A stretch of DNA of 57,718 nt, taken from assembly GCA_009778695.1 (NCBI GenBank), contig WRFS01000008.1:1-57718 (forward strand), written 5' to 3'. This document shows, one piece after another, positions 25,340-33,613 of the stretch. This DNA is from Oscillospiraceae bacterium. Lineage in GTDB: Bacteria > Bacillota > Clostridia > TANB77 > CAG-508. Within the stretch, counting starts at the first letter, position 1, and each line of letters begins with the position of its first letter. The notes beneath the pieces were generated by a model. The model was not told where the DNA came from, did no database searches, and worked only from the letters and a program-made list of their open reading frames with translations. Made by a program: the position numbers and the translations under genes.

Positions 25340-26453
25340 TAAATTTCTCCATAAAATTTTTAATAGTTTCTACACCATTTCCTTCAAATATTACCATATT
25401 CTCTACGTTAGCTTCTGTATACTCTTCCTTTAATGTCTTTTTTAAATTTTCTTCAAACTTTTGCTTATAATCGGTTTGCTTTAAATCTTCAATTCTTATA
25501 TATATTTCATTTACTACAAATTCTTCTCCCTTATGTATAATTGGAGTCAAGTCTTCAAAACTTAATTCTTTCACATTCCAGTTTAATGTTTTTACATTTT
25601 TTATTAATCTTTTTGCAAATTCTATATTATAAAATTGACTTATGTTTTGCGGAGGCAATATTATTGTATTTTTATCAAAAGAACATGTTTCGTACATAGT
25701 AGTTAATCCTGGAGATGTAAAAAATAATTCACAATTATTAACTAAATCTAAAAAATCTTCTTGTATGAGTGTACTTACCTTTACGTTAATTTTTTCATTA
25801 ATGTTCATTTGTTGAATTAACATAGTAATATTCTTATTTGCATCAGTACCACACGTTATTATAATATCACTATATCCTTCTTCTACTATTACTCTTAAAA
25901 GTGGTTCTAAAATACATTCTGCATATCCGTATCCATTCCCTATCGGTGAATGCATACCACCCAAATTAATGACTACATATTTTCCCGTATTATTATTTCT
26001 TTTTAGACTTATTGGTCTTATCGGATCAATCCAGTTTAAATTTTTTATTTTGCCCAATACTAATTTTGCCTCATTGGGTATTTCTATACATTTTTGAGCA
26101 CAATATACATCAACATCAAATGGTATTAATCCTTCTTTAGCATCAGCTTTCGTCCACATAAATGGTAAACTGTCAACAAAAATAACTTTTACTCCTAATC
26201 TTAACAATATATTAGCAATACTAGCATCCAAAACCACAACTGCAATTTTTATATTGTTTTTTTCAACAAATAATTTTATAACTTCTGTATCTTTAGTCCA
26301 ACAACAATCTTTTAGCATGTCTTTATTAAAAATATTTAAGTCAAACTTTTCCCCACACCCATACCAATTAACTTTAGGCATAGAATTTACTATTGAAGAT
26401 AATTTACCCACTGGTCCTAATCCAAAATTATTTGTTGTACATATTACATTCAT
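25332..26453 (-). CDS. GT-B glycosyltransferase, possibly cytosylglucuronate-synthase-like
   Basis: A 373-residue enzyme of MurG/UGT-like fold. The N-terminal NFGLGPVGKLSSI is a glycine-rich loop of the acceptor domain. The C-terminal donor site has FFTSPGLTTMYET and LPPQNISQF. I recall a similar start in cytosylglucuronic acid synthases of nucleoside antibiotic clusters, but this is from memory and moderate at best. The operon encodes a predicted base-releasing enzyme and a radical SAM enzyme, the partners such a synthase has. The alternative is a glycan glycosyltransferase. One-base overlap with the upstream gene. Confidence 0.7.
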   Translation of the reverse strand: MNVICTTNNFGLGPVGKLSSIVNSMPKVNWYGCGEKFDLNIFNKDMLKDCCWTKDTEVIKLFVEKNNIKIAVVVLDASIANILLRLGVKVIFVDSLPFMWTKADAKEGLIPFDVDVYCAQKCIEIPNEAKLVLGKIKNLNWIDPIRPISLKRNNNTGKYVVINLGGMHSPIGNGYGYAECILEPLLRVIVEEGYSDIIITCGTDANKNITMLIQQMNINEKINVKVSTLIQEDFLDLVNNCELFFTSPGLTTMYETCSFDKNTIILPPQNISQFYNIEFAKRLIKNVKTLNWNVKELSFEDLTPIIHKGEEFVVNEIYIRIEDLKQTDYKQKFEENLKKTLKEEYTEANVENMVIFEGNGVETIKNFMEKFND

Positions 26454-27436
26454 TATATTTCAACCCCTTTTTCATTTCTATTGCCACATAAATCGTGTAT
26501 CTTTCTTCCCTCAATATCTTTTGATATATTTATTAAGTTCTCAAAATCTCCATATTTTTTCCCAAAATGCACATATGGATACAATAAAATATCAAAATTA
26601 AATTTACTAAAAAATATATCTACATTATCTATTACAGAACCCTCTAAATCAAAATATTTAATTTTTTGATTTTCAAATACCCAATTTATGGCTTCTAGTA
26701 TTAAACATATTACTGTACCTCTCGGTAACTCTCCATTTTGCCATGAGTGTAATAAGTATGCCCATTCATTGTCATAAACTACAATTATTCCTGCACAAAT
26801 TTTCCCTTCTTGATTTGCTGAAATTATAACCCCTTGTCCACTATTAATCAAATGAATTGCATTAGCTGTTCTATTTTTTTGCTCATCTAAATTTCCTCTG
26901 ATTGCTATATCAAATCTAAACTTTTCTATATCTCTATCTATTAAAATCTCAATTTGTTTTTTAGCATTTCTAATTTCATTTCTTAATTTCGATGTCATCT
27001 CATCTATATTAATTTTTTTATTGGTAACGTGAGTATGTCGACATTCAACAAAAGCCCCTAATGATTGAATACTTGAAATATCTTTAAAAGTAGGATGCAT
27101 CGGCATATACATTAAATCATATTTTTCAAAAACATATTTAAATATTTCATATGTAATTGCCCTTTTTTTTAAATTATTATACTTATACAACATTACAGGA
27201 GATAAATATGGAAAATATCTAAATGTTCTTTCAATCCAAACCTTATTATTTTCTCTATATATTGGTAACACATATATTGCAACTATATTTTCTTTTTCTT
27301 TTACTCCTATAATTTCTTTTTCTTTATAACATATCATATTTTTACTTTTTATCCATATCGGCAATTCAAAATCTAATTTTTTCTCAAAATTTTCATATTC
27401 ACTTTCTGTCATCCTTACTATATTAAAATTACTCAT
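26453..27436 (-). CDS. GNAT-fold acyltransferase, BioF2/FemAB-like (b)
   Basis: A 327-residue double-GNAT protein. KLRNEIRNAKKQIEI is the helix typical of FemAB and lipid II:glycine transferase families. GQGVIISANQEGKICAGIIV, YLLHSWQNGELPRGTV and IKYFDLEGSV form the second GNAT unit. It probably adds an amino acid (aminoacyl-tRNA donor) or an acyl-CoA group to an amine. ATG follows AGGAG. It lies directly upstream of the glycosyltransferase. Two such enzymes in one operon suggest two acylation steps or two acceptor positions. Confidence 0.75.
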   Translation of the reverse strand: MSNFNIVRMTESEYENFEKKLDFELPIWIKSKNMICYKEKEIIGVKEKENIVAIYVLPIYRENNKVWIERTFRYFPYLSPVMLYKYNNLKKRAITYEIFKYVFEKYDLMYMPMHPTFKDISSIQSLGAFVECRHTHVTNKKINIDEMTSKLRNEIRNAKKQIEILIDRDIEKFRFDIAIRGNLDEQKNRTANAIHLINSGQGVIISANQEGKICAGIIVVYDNEWAYLLHSWQNGELPRGTVICLILEAINWVFENQKIKYFDLEGSVIDNVDIFFSKFNFDILLYPYVHFGKKYGDFENLINISKDIEGRKIHDLCGNRNEKGVEI

Positions 27437-27445
27437 TTTCTTCTC

Positions 27446-28618
27446 CTAATTAATATAATTTCTTTTTTTACTTTCAATTAACATACTAACTATTAATTCT
27501 AAATCTTCCTTATTTAAAACGGGTGGTAATGAAATCATAACTAACCTATCTATTATTTGCATTGTTTTGTCACAATCTTTTACTCCAAGTTCGTTCGGAA
27601 TAAGTTTTTCTTTTTTAAATAATTCATTATTATAATAAGTTGTTTTCCAAAGTCTTCTTACTTCAATATTCTGCGTTTTTGCAAAATCAATAAGATTATC
27701 AGCTTTTTCTTTATTTTCACATAATATAGTTAAATTAGAAGAAGTGTCGTCATTTTCATATGAGCTTGAATATAAATCTTTTAAATTTACCTTGCTTAAT
27801 ATGTATTTTCTTTGCTCATATTGTTTTTCTAACATATATTTAAACTTTTTAAGTTGCTCAATTAGAATTGCACCTTTTATATTATCCATTCTATAATTTT
27901 CTCCAATTAAACAATCCTCTGTATCCCATGATGGAAATATTTTTCTGTTAGAACCCATATCCGAATAATTTCTTGCTAAATTATATAATTTAAGGTTATT
28001 TGTTACTAAACAACCTCCCTCACCTGTAGAAATTTGCTTATACTGTTGAAAACTAAAAACTCCGAATTCTCCCCATGTACCAGCATATTTGTTTTTAAAT
28101 TTTGTTCCAAATGCTTGACATACATCTTCTATTAATACAACATTGTTATCATTAGCAATCTTCTTTAACTCTGTTAAGTTATAACAATGTCCTTGAAGAT
28201 GTACTACAATAATAGCTTTACATCCTTTATTTATCTCATTTTTTACTTCTTCTAAGTCCAACCCTGTTTCTAAATCAATATCAATTGGAACTGGTATAGC
28301 ACCTAATGTTTTTACTGCTAGTGCTGATGCTAAAAATGTGTACGAACTTACTAATACCCTGTCTGTATTTTTTAAGTTTAATGTAGCTAATGCACATTTT
28401 AATGCAGATGTACCGCTAGATACACATAAACAATATTTAGTACCAATAATATTGCTTATCATTTTTTCTGCTACATCTACTTTAGATTCTGTCGTTTTTG
28501 CATATCGAAATATATACCTCTCAGATAATACTTCACTTACTGCTGCTTTTTCTTTTCCATCAAATAATAAACTACCAAATTCATTTGGATTTATGACTTT
28601 TTCACACTCTTTTTCCAT
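27446..28618 (-). CDS. DegT/DnrJ/EryC1-family PLP aminotransferase
   Basis: Sugar-type aminotransferase. CVSSGTSALKCAL binds the PLP phosphate, LIEDVCQAFG holds the Asp that contacts the pyridine nitrogen, and FSFQQYKQISTGEGG carries the Schiff-base Lys. The 390-residue length is normal. It should turn a keto-sugar (nucleotide- or base-linked) into an amino sugar. ATG follows AAGGA. It overlaps a second, shorter DegT-like gene by 28 bases. No dehydratase or epimerase for a nucleotide sugar is encoded nearby, so the keto substrate must come from another route. Confidence 0.9.
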   Translation of the reverse strand: MEKECEKVINPNEFGSLLFDGKEKAAVSEVLSERYIFRYAKTTESKVDVAEKMISNIIGTKYCLCVSSGTSALKCALATLNLKNTDRVLVSSYTFLASALAVKTLGAIPVPIDIDLETGLDLEEVKNEINKGCKAIIVVHLQGHCYNLTELKKIANDNNVVLIEDVCQAFGTKFKNKYAGTWGEFGVFSFQQYKQISTGEGGCLVTNNLKLYNLARNYSDMGSNRKIFPSWDTEDCLIGENYRMDNIKGAILIEQLKKFKYMLEKQYEQRKYILSKVNLKDLYSSSYENDDTSSNLTILCENKEKADNLIDFAKTQNIEVRRLWKTTYYNNELFKKEKLIPNELGVKDCDKTMQIIDRLVMISLPPVLNKEDLELIVSMLIESKKRNYIN

Positions 28619-29538
28619 TTCAACAAATCCTTCTTATTACAATTTCTAACTTTTATATAAATAATTTTTTCTTTCATACTATTATAATTCTCGAAATAAT
28701 ACTTTACATTCTTTAACATAGGCATTACATCCAAGTTAAACTCATGTTGAAGTTCAAATTGTACTTTAAATTTTTTCAAATCTCTAATTATTTTCTTATA
28801 CTCTTTTTCATTGCTCAACCAAATTGGAAATCTATTCCATACACCTTTTGCAGTTTCAAAATGTTGAATATCTTTGTATTCTTTAAATATTTCAATTAAT
28901 ATTTCTGAGTTTTCTAGTTGCTTTTTTACATTTCTATTTCCAGTTGTTTCTAATTTTTTATAATTAATTTTTATATTTTCTGGTAAATAATATGGCAAAA
29001 CAATCTCGTTAGCATATCTAGTATATCTAAAATTTTTATCAATAACTTTTTCTATCTCCTCATTATTTGAAAAAATTCCGCCACCAATACCATAAGATAA
29101 TTGTTTCGTAACTCCAAAAGATGTAATAACATAATTGCTAAATGTACCTATGTTATTTAAACTCCACCCCTGTGCTACATCTTCTATAATTGGTATATCT
29201 TTAGCTACTTTTTTAATTTCACTTAAATCAACTTGAATTCCATATTGATGCACTATAATTATTGCTGCAATTTCCGAATACTTATCTATTAATTTAATAA
29301 TATCGCTTTTAGATAATGTAAATCCATTCTTAGGAGCTACTAAAATCGGAATGGCATTACTTCTTAATACACTTAACAATACACTATGACAAACATTATT
29401 TGGTAATATTACACATTTATCTCTTACCTTTATTGAATATAGTGCAACTTCTAAAGCCATTTCTCCAGAAAAAGTAAAAATACCTTTTGTCATATTAAAT
29501 TTTTTCGCAAATTTAAGAACTTCATTTTTATTACTCAT
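28591..29538 (-). CDS. DegT-like PLP-dependent protein, short form
   Basis: A second aminotransferase-fold protein. FTFSGEMALEVALYS is the phosphate-binding turn, IIEDVAQGWS the Asp motif, and TSFGVTKQLSYGIGGG carries the predicted PLP Lys. At 315 residues it is shorter than the neighbour and the C-terminal domain is reduced. I start it at ATG 29538 because AGGTGGG precedes it. The two proteins may act on different keto groups or form a heterodimer. Its stop lies inside the next gene. Confidence 0.8.
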   Translation of the reverse strand: MSNKNEVLKFAKKFNMTKGIFTFSGEMALEVALYSIKVRDKCVILPNNVCHSVLLSVLRSNAIPILVAPKNGFTLSKSDIIKLIDKYSEIAAIIIVHQYGIQVDLSEIKKVAKDIPIIEDVAQGWSLNNIGTFSNYVITSFGVTKQLSYGIGGGIFSNNEEIEKVIDKNFRYTRYANEIVLPYYLPENIKINYKKLETTGNRNVKKQLENSEILIEIFKEYKDIQHFETAKGVWNRFPIWLSNEKEYKKIIRDLKKFKVQFELQHEFNLDVMPMLKNVKYYFENYNSMKEKIIYIKVRNCNKKDLLKWKKSVKKS

Positions 29539-29548
29539 TACAACCCAC

Positions 29549-30532
29549 CTAAAAAGAAAATATATCATTATCTAAAATATAAGAATGTTCTGCTAAATAC
29601 ACATTTAATGGTTCACATCCAGTACATACATGTGGTCCATTCTCCATTAACCATTCTTCTATAATTTTTGCTCTATCTTCTAATAATTTATTTTTATTGT
29701 GATTTATTCCAATTTGTTCAGTCCTATGTGATGCACAATTACATGGAATTAATTCTTCTTTATCAGGAATATAAAATCTTACTCTATTTACTAAATGGCA
29801 TTTTCCATTTGGGTGATAAAATTTGTTATGATAAAATAAGTTTTTTATCTCTTCTTCATTTCTTCCTGCCCATTTCTTAGAATATCCAAGCATTTTTGGT
29901 TTTTCTATATTGCTAACTGTTTTTTCAAAGTCTTTATATATTTTTATATATTCCTCTATATTTCCATTATTCCATAAGTTTTTTTCTGCTCTTAGAGGTA
30001 TAATTGACCATTGATCTATATCGTTTTTCACTAATACATTTAATATATCCTTCATATCATTAATATTCAATGCACTAACTACAGTATTTACTCTTATTAT
30101 TATATCTTTCTTTGCTTTCTTTAATAATTTTGTAGCATTAATAATATTATCAAATGCACCTTTTAAATTCCTTAATTTATCATGAACTTCTGCACAACTA
30201 CCATCTAAACTAAATATAACTTGACTAATGCCAGCATCTATTAATTCTTTATACATCTTCGGCATTAAATAGCCATTTGTAATTATAGAAGTCTGGTATC
30301 CTTCTTCTATACATTTTTTAATAAAATATGGCAAGTCTGGGTGTAATAAAGGTTCTCCTCCTGTAAATCGAACAACTTCATATGTGCCAATTTCTTTCAT
30401 TTCTTTTAACAAGTTCTCAAATTGTTCCCTTGTAATATTATACGAATTACTGTTTTTGGCAAAACCACACATAAAACAGCCTGCGTTGCAATTTTCTGAT
30501 ACCCTTACAAACATAACTTTTAAATTATTCAT
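29549..30532 (-). CDS. radical SAM enzyme with C-terminal Cys cluster (SPASM-like)
   Basis: Radical enzyme with the 4Fe-4S motif CNAGCFMC (Cys 15, 19, 22; CX3CX2C) and the SAM-binding GGEP (VRFTGGEPLLHP). C-terminal cysteines (GKCHLV, CNCASH, HVCTGCEP) could hold an auxiliary cluster. At 327 residues it is the size of sugar-modifying radical SAM enzymes. In blasticidin-type pathways an enzyme of this kind (BlsE) decarboxylates cytosylglucuronic acid; here that role is only inferred from context. Peptide maturation is less likely because no short precursor gene is nearby. It overlaps the next gene by eight bases. Confidence 0.88.
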   Translation of the reverse strand: MNNLKVMFVRVSENCNAGCFMCGFAKNSNSYNITREQFENLLKEMKEIGTYEVVRFTGGEPLLHPDLPYFIKKCIEEGYQTSIITNGYLMPKMYKELIDAGISQVIFSLDGSCAEVHDKLRNLKGAFDNIINATKLLKKAKKDIIIRVNTVVSALNINDMKDILNVLVKNDIDQWSIIPLRAEKNLWNNGNIEEYIKIYKDFEKTVSNIEKPKMLGYSKKWAGRNEEEIKNLFYHNKFYHPNGKCHLVNRVRFYIPDKEELIPCNCASHRTEQIGINHNKNKLLEDRAKIIEEWLMENGPHVCTGCEPLNVYLAEHSYILDNDIFSF

Positions 30533-31589
30533 ATTTTCCCTTTAAAAATTCCTCTATCAAATTTAATACTTTTTCTTTTTCGTTTTTATATCCATTTTCA
30601 GAAGTGTCAATTTCCGTCTTTATTCCACTGATAATTGTATGAATATATTTTACCAACTCAGATGTTTTATATTTTTTATCTAATATTAGTAATATTTCTT
30701 TATTCATAGCACTAGCCCATCCCAACTCAACTGCGACTCCCATTGAATCCTCTGGTATTGCAATTAAATATTCTGTCTCTTGCATTTTTTTAAAATCGTA
30801 AGGAGTACATGTATCTCCCCACATTTTGTTCTTGCCAAATTCTTCTCTTTCTAAAGCTAAAAACACATTTGAAGTATATTTTTTACATAATTCTAATACT
30901 TCTTTAATAAAAATTTCAAAATCTTTTTCTATACCATCTGAAGTTAAGTATTTTGAAATTGGACAAGCAATAAAAACGCCTTTTTCTTTTTTTACTTTTG
31001 TTAATTCCGCTGTCAACCAATTAAACATCTCTTTGTTTTCTTTTTCAATAAGTAATTTATTTTCTTCTTCTGTTAAATCTACAGTATATTTGTTATATTC
31101 TGGAGTTATCGAAACAGAATCTAAGGGAAACCCTTTGTTTCTCCTAGAGTTAATTTTGCTTACAAAAATTTTATGCACTTTATAATTATAAATCTTAATT
31201 TCTCCATTATAAGAAATTGCTATTGATTTATGCCAATATCCATCTAAGCTATCGCCATATTGTTTAAATAAATCACTATAATATTTAATTAATGATTCAT
31301 CATCTAAAACTGTGCCATTTATTCTTTTTACATGGTTCTTAGGCTGTATTTTTTTTGGAAACTTATCAATAAATAATCCTGTATCATCTGCTATAGTTAG
31401 CATATTTGATATTTTTGCATATTCTTTCGCTTTTCTTATAGCATTTTCTTCTGGAGTAGTTCCGTTTTCCTCTACCTCATATGTAACGTTTAAATCACTT
31501 AACCCATAAAATGTATAGTTCAAATCTTTAAAAATACTTTTATACAATTTTAGTTTTGACTGATTATGTGTTGCTATTAATATCTTCAT
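30525..31589 (-). CDS. fusion: HAM1/RdgB-type NTP pyrophosphatase plus nucleoside 2-deoxyribosyltransferase-like domain
   Basis: Residues 1-200 are a HAM1-type pyrophosphatase: the start ILIATHNQSKLKLYK and TIADDTGL (65-72) are the substrate loop and acidic site. Residues 204-354 are a nucleoside-deoxyribosyltransferase/N-ribosidase domain with GVFIACPIS and MGVAVELGWA, where Glu289 is the predicted nucleophile. Together they would turn NTP into NMP plus PPi and then free the base. The second domain belongs to the same superfamily as the CMP hydrolases BlsM and MilB of nucleoside antibiotic clusters. Alternatively it is a nucleotide-pool cleaner. ATG follows GAGGAG. Confidence 0.85.
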   Translation of the reverse strand: MKILIATHNQSKLKLYKSIFKDLNYTFYGLSDLNVTYEVEENGTTPEENAIRKAKEYAKISNMLTIADDTGLFIDKFPKKIQPKNHVKRINGTVLDDESLIKYYSDLFKQYGDSLDGYWHKSIAISYNGEIKIYNYKVHKIFVSKINSRRNKGFPLDSVSITPEYNKYTVDLTEEENKLLIEKENKEMFNWLTAELTKVKKEKGVFIACPISKYLTSDGIEKDFEIFIKEVLELCKKYTSNVFLALEREEFGKNKMWGDTCTPYDFKKMQETEYLIAIPEDSMGVAVELGWASAMNKEILLILDKKYKTSELVKYIHTIISGIKTEIDTSENGYKNEKEKVLNLIEEFLKGKYE

Positions 31590-31637
31590 ATATACTCCTC
31601 TTTCTTCTACTTAATAATGTACAAAATTGTAAATTCA

Positions 31638-32513
31638 TTATCTATCAAATTCTTTATCTTTGCGACTCCATTTTTTTATTAATTCAACTGGCATTGATAC
31701 TCCTATTTGAATTCCTTCATTTGCTTTCCCATGATAATCACTACCACCACTAATAAATAAATTATTTTTTCTACATGTCTCTATTAATTTTTCTTGTTGT
31801 TCTTGAGTATGACTAGGATTAAAACACTCTAGTCCATCTATTTTTCCTTCATGTATTGCTTTTATTAATTCCATTTTCGTTTTTTGGTCGTATTGATAAA
31901 AATGTGCTATAAAAACTTTTCCTTTAGAATCTCTTATAAATTGAGAAACTTCATCTAAATTAGGTATATATCCTTCTAAATTTATAAAAAATCGACTTTG
32001 GGGGTTCTTTATACAATTATAAATAAATGAACTAACATTGCCCCAGTTTTTTTCATCAATTTGTCTTTTATTTTCTTCGTGCTTCATCAGTTCATTGTAA
32101 ATAGAATATACCGCATGTTCTTTATTTACATCAAATTTTATTTGTTCTTTATCAAAAGTCATACCCAATTCTTTACATTTATCTAATAACACTGTAGCAG
32201 CATAAATATTTCTTGTTTTAAATGGAGCATACAGTTTACTTAAATTGTTTTTTACCATATTAATATTCATATCATAACCTAAAATATGTACATCACTATT
32301 GCATTGTAATACCGCCGTCATCTCACAACCAATTATTATTTTGCCTTTATATGTTTCCCTAACATTTTTTTGTTCTAATTCGTCATAAGCTAAACAGGTA
32401 TCATGATCGGTAATAGATATAATTTTTACTTTTCTTTCTTCATATTTAGCTAATATCTCTTGCACAGAATTTTTTCCATCAGACTTTTCTGAATGTATAT
32501 GTAAATCTATCAT
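31638..32513 (-). CDS. PHP-domain metallophosphoesterase
   Basis: Trinuclear-metal phosphoesterase. The PHP signatures are HIHSEKSDG, ITDHDT, GCEMTA, FIAHFYQYD and GGSDYHG. At 291 residues it resembles the single-domain family that includes nucleotide and oligonucleotide phosphatases (RNase AM/YciV type) and histidinol phosphatases. In this operon it may remove a phosphate from a nucleotide or sugar intermediate (inference). ATG follows GAGGAG. Acidic and histidine metal ligands all appear intact. Confidence 0.87.
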   Translation of the reverse strand: MIDLHIHSEKSDGKNSVQEILAKYEERKVKIISITDHDTCLAYDELEQKNVRETYKGKIIIGCEMTAVLQCNSDVHILGYDMNINMVKNNLSKLYAPFKTRNIYAATVLLDKCKELGMTFDKEQIKFDVNKEHAVYSIYNELMKHEENKRQIDEKNWGNVSSFIYNCIKNPQSRFFINLEGYIPNLDEVSQFIRDSKGKVFIAHFYQYDQKTKMELIKAIHEGKIDGLECFNPSHTQEQQEKLIETCRKNNLFISGGSDYHGKANEGIQIGVSMPVELIKKWSRKDKEFDR

Positions 32514-32532
32514 GAAATCACTCTCCTCTTTT

Positions 32533-33000
32533 TTAGTTATATATGTATTCCTTTATATTCTTTAAATAAACTCCTTCTTTTATCTCGTCCAATTTCCAAT
32601 TATACTTTTCTATTATTTTATCAAATAAATATATTTGTTTTTCTGTTATAGTTATCAACGGGGTTTTTGTTTCTAAGATTTGTATACTTTTATCAATTAA
32701 CCCTGTACCTATACCTTTTCTCCTATATTCCTCTAAAACTAGAATTGTACATATCTTCTTTTCATCTTTAGTTTTCTTTAAAAATGTAACCCCAACTGGA
32801 ATATTTTCTACGTATGCTATTACAATTTCTCGTTCATTTAAAAACAATCCCGGTACTAATTTTGTCCAAAACCATTCAAAATGTTTTGGATAATTGTTTC
32901 CAACTATATCAGTTATTTTATATGCTTCATTCAATTTTTTTGAAAATTCAATATGATTTTTCTCTTTAGATAATTCAATAAAATAAGTTTTTTGCTCCAT
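32533..33000 (-). CDS. GNAT N-acetyltransferase
   Basis: A single GNAT domain of 155 residues. The acetyl-CoA loop is in LEEYRRKGIGTGLIDKSI (R/Q-x-x-G-x-G/A). IVAYVENIPVGVTFLKK is the preceding beta hairpin. The substrate is unknown. In antibiotic clusters such enzymes often acetylate an intermediate or the product for self-protection, so this could be a second resistance gene. ATG follows AGGAG. It sits between the PHP and kinase genes with short gaps. Confidence 0.82.
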   Translation of the reverse strand: MEQKTYFIELSKEKNHIEFSKKLNEAYKITDIVGNNYPKHFEWFWTKLVPGLFLNEREIVIAYVENIPVGVTFLKKTKDEKKICTILVLEEYRRKGIGTGLIDKSIQILETKTPLITITEKQIYLFDKIIEKYNWKLDEIKEGVYLKNIKEYIYN

Positions 33001-33078
33001 TTTTTTCTCCTATAAAATTATTCTTATATATTAAATCTAATATATAATTTTTTACCAAAACTGATTTGCTTCATTGCA

Positions 33079-33588
33079 CTATATTAGAAATCGTTTTTCT
33101 TCAATTATCTCTTTCACTATATTTTCAATTGCATATTCACTTGTATCAAAAATATTATTATCATTAAACTCTGCTTTTTTAAACTCATTTAGTAAAATTA
33201 AACTTCTTTCGCCCATCTGGCAATCAACTGGTCGCGTTTTATCTCTTGAAATAAGAGTTTTCTCATTAGCAATTAAAACAACTAACTTTATTTCTACATT
33301 CGCATCTTTTAATGTTTTCTTTATATATTCAATATCTTTAGGCATTATTATATAATTAAATACAACATTAAAATCATTATTTAAAAAATTAGTTATTAAA
33401 TCTGTCGAGTTTTTCCAAAAAAGTTCAAGATGATTTCCTTCTTCCCATGCCGGAATAAAACCACCTTGAACCATATGATATATTGTATCGCCTTCTATTA
33501 ATGCACAATTTGATTTATTAGATATTATTTCCGATATAGTGCTTTTCCCAATTCCAGATGGTCCTGTAATTAAATATAAACTTTTCAT
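33079..33588 (-). CDS. P-loop kinase (AAA_33/shikimate-kinase-like)
   Basis: Small nucleoside-triphosphatase fold kinase, 169 residues. The Walker A motif is GPSGIGKST near the start, LIEGDTIYH holds the substrate/Mg aspartate, and a lid with ISRDKTRPVD follows. The shape fits kinases of small molecules (nucleosides, sugars, antibiotics such as chloramphenicol phosphotransferase). I start it at ATG 33588; a longer frame exists but begins with TTG inside the ABC-F stop. Possible roles are substrate activation or self-resistance by phosphorylation. Confidence 0.75.
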   Translation of the reverse strand: MKSLYLITGPSGIGKSTISEIISNKSNCALIEGDTIYHMVQGGFIPAWEEGNHLELFWKNSTDLITNFLNNDFNVVFNYIIMPKDIEYIKKTLKDANVEIKLVVLIANEKTLISRDKTRPVDCQMGERSLILLNEFKKAEFNDNNIFDTSEYAIENIVKEIIEEKRFLI

Positions 33589-33613
33589 AAATATTAATAT
33601 TTCCTTTCCTATA

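Noticed and set aside
29549..30532. Radical SAM peptide (RiPP) maturase
   Set aside because: No short precursor peptide gene, peptidase or RRE-like domain is visible nearby.
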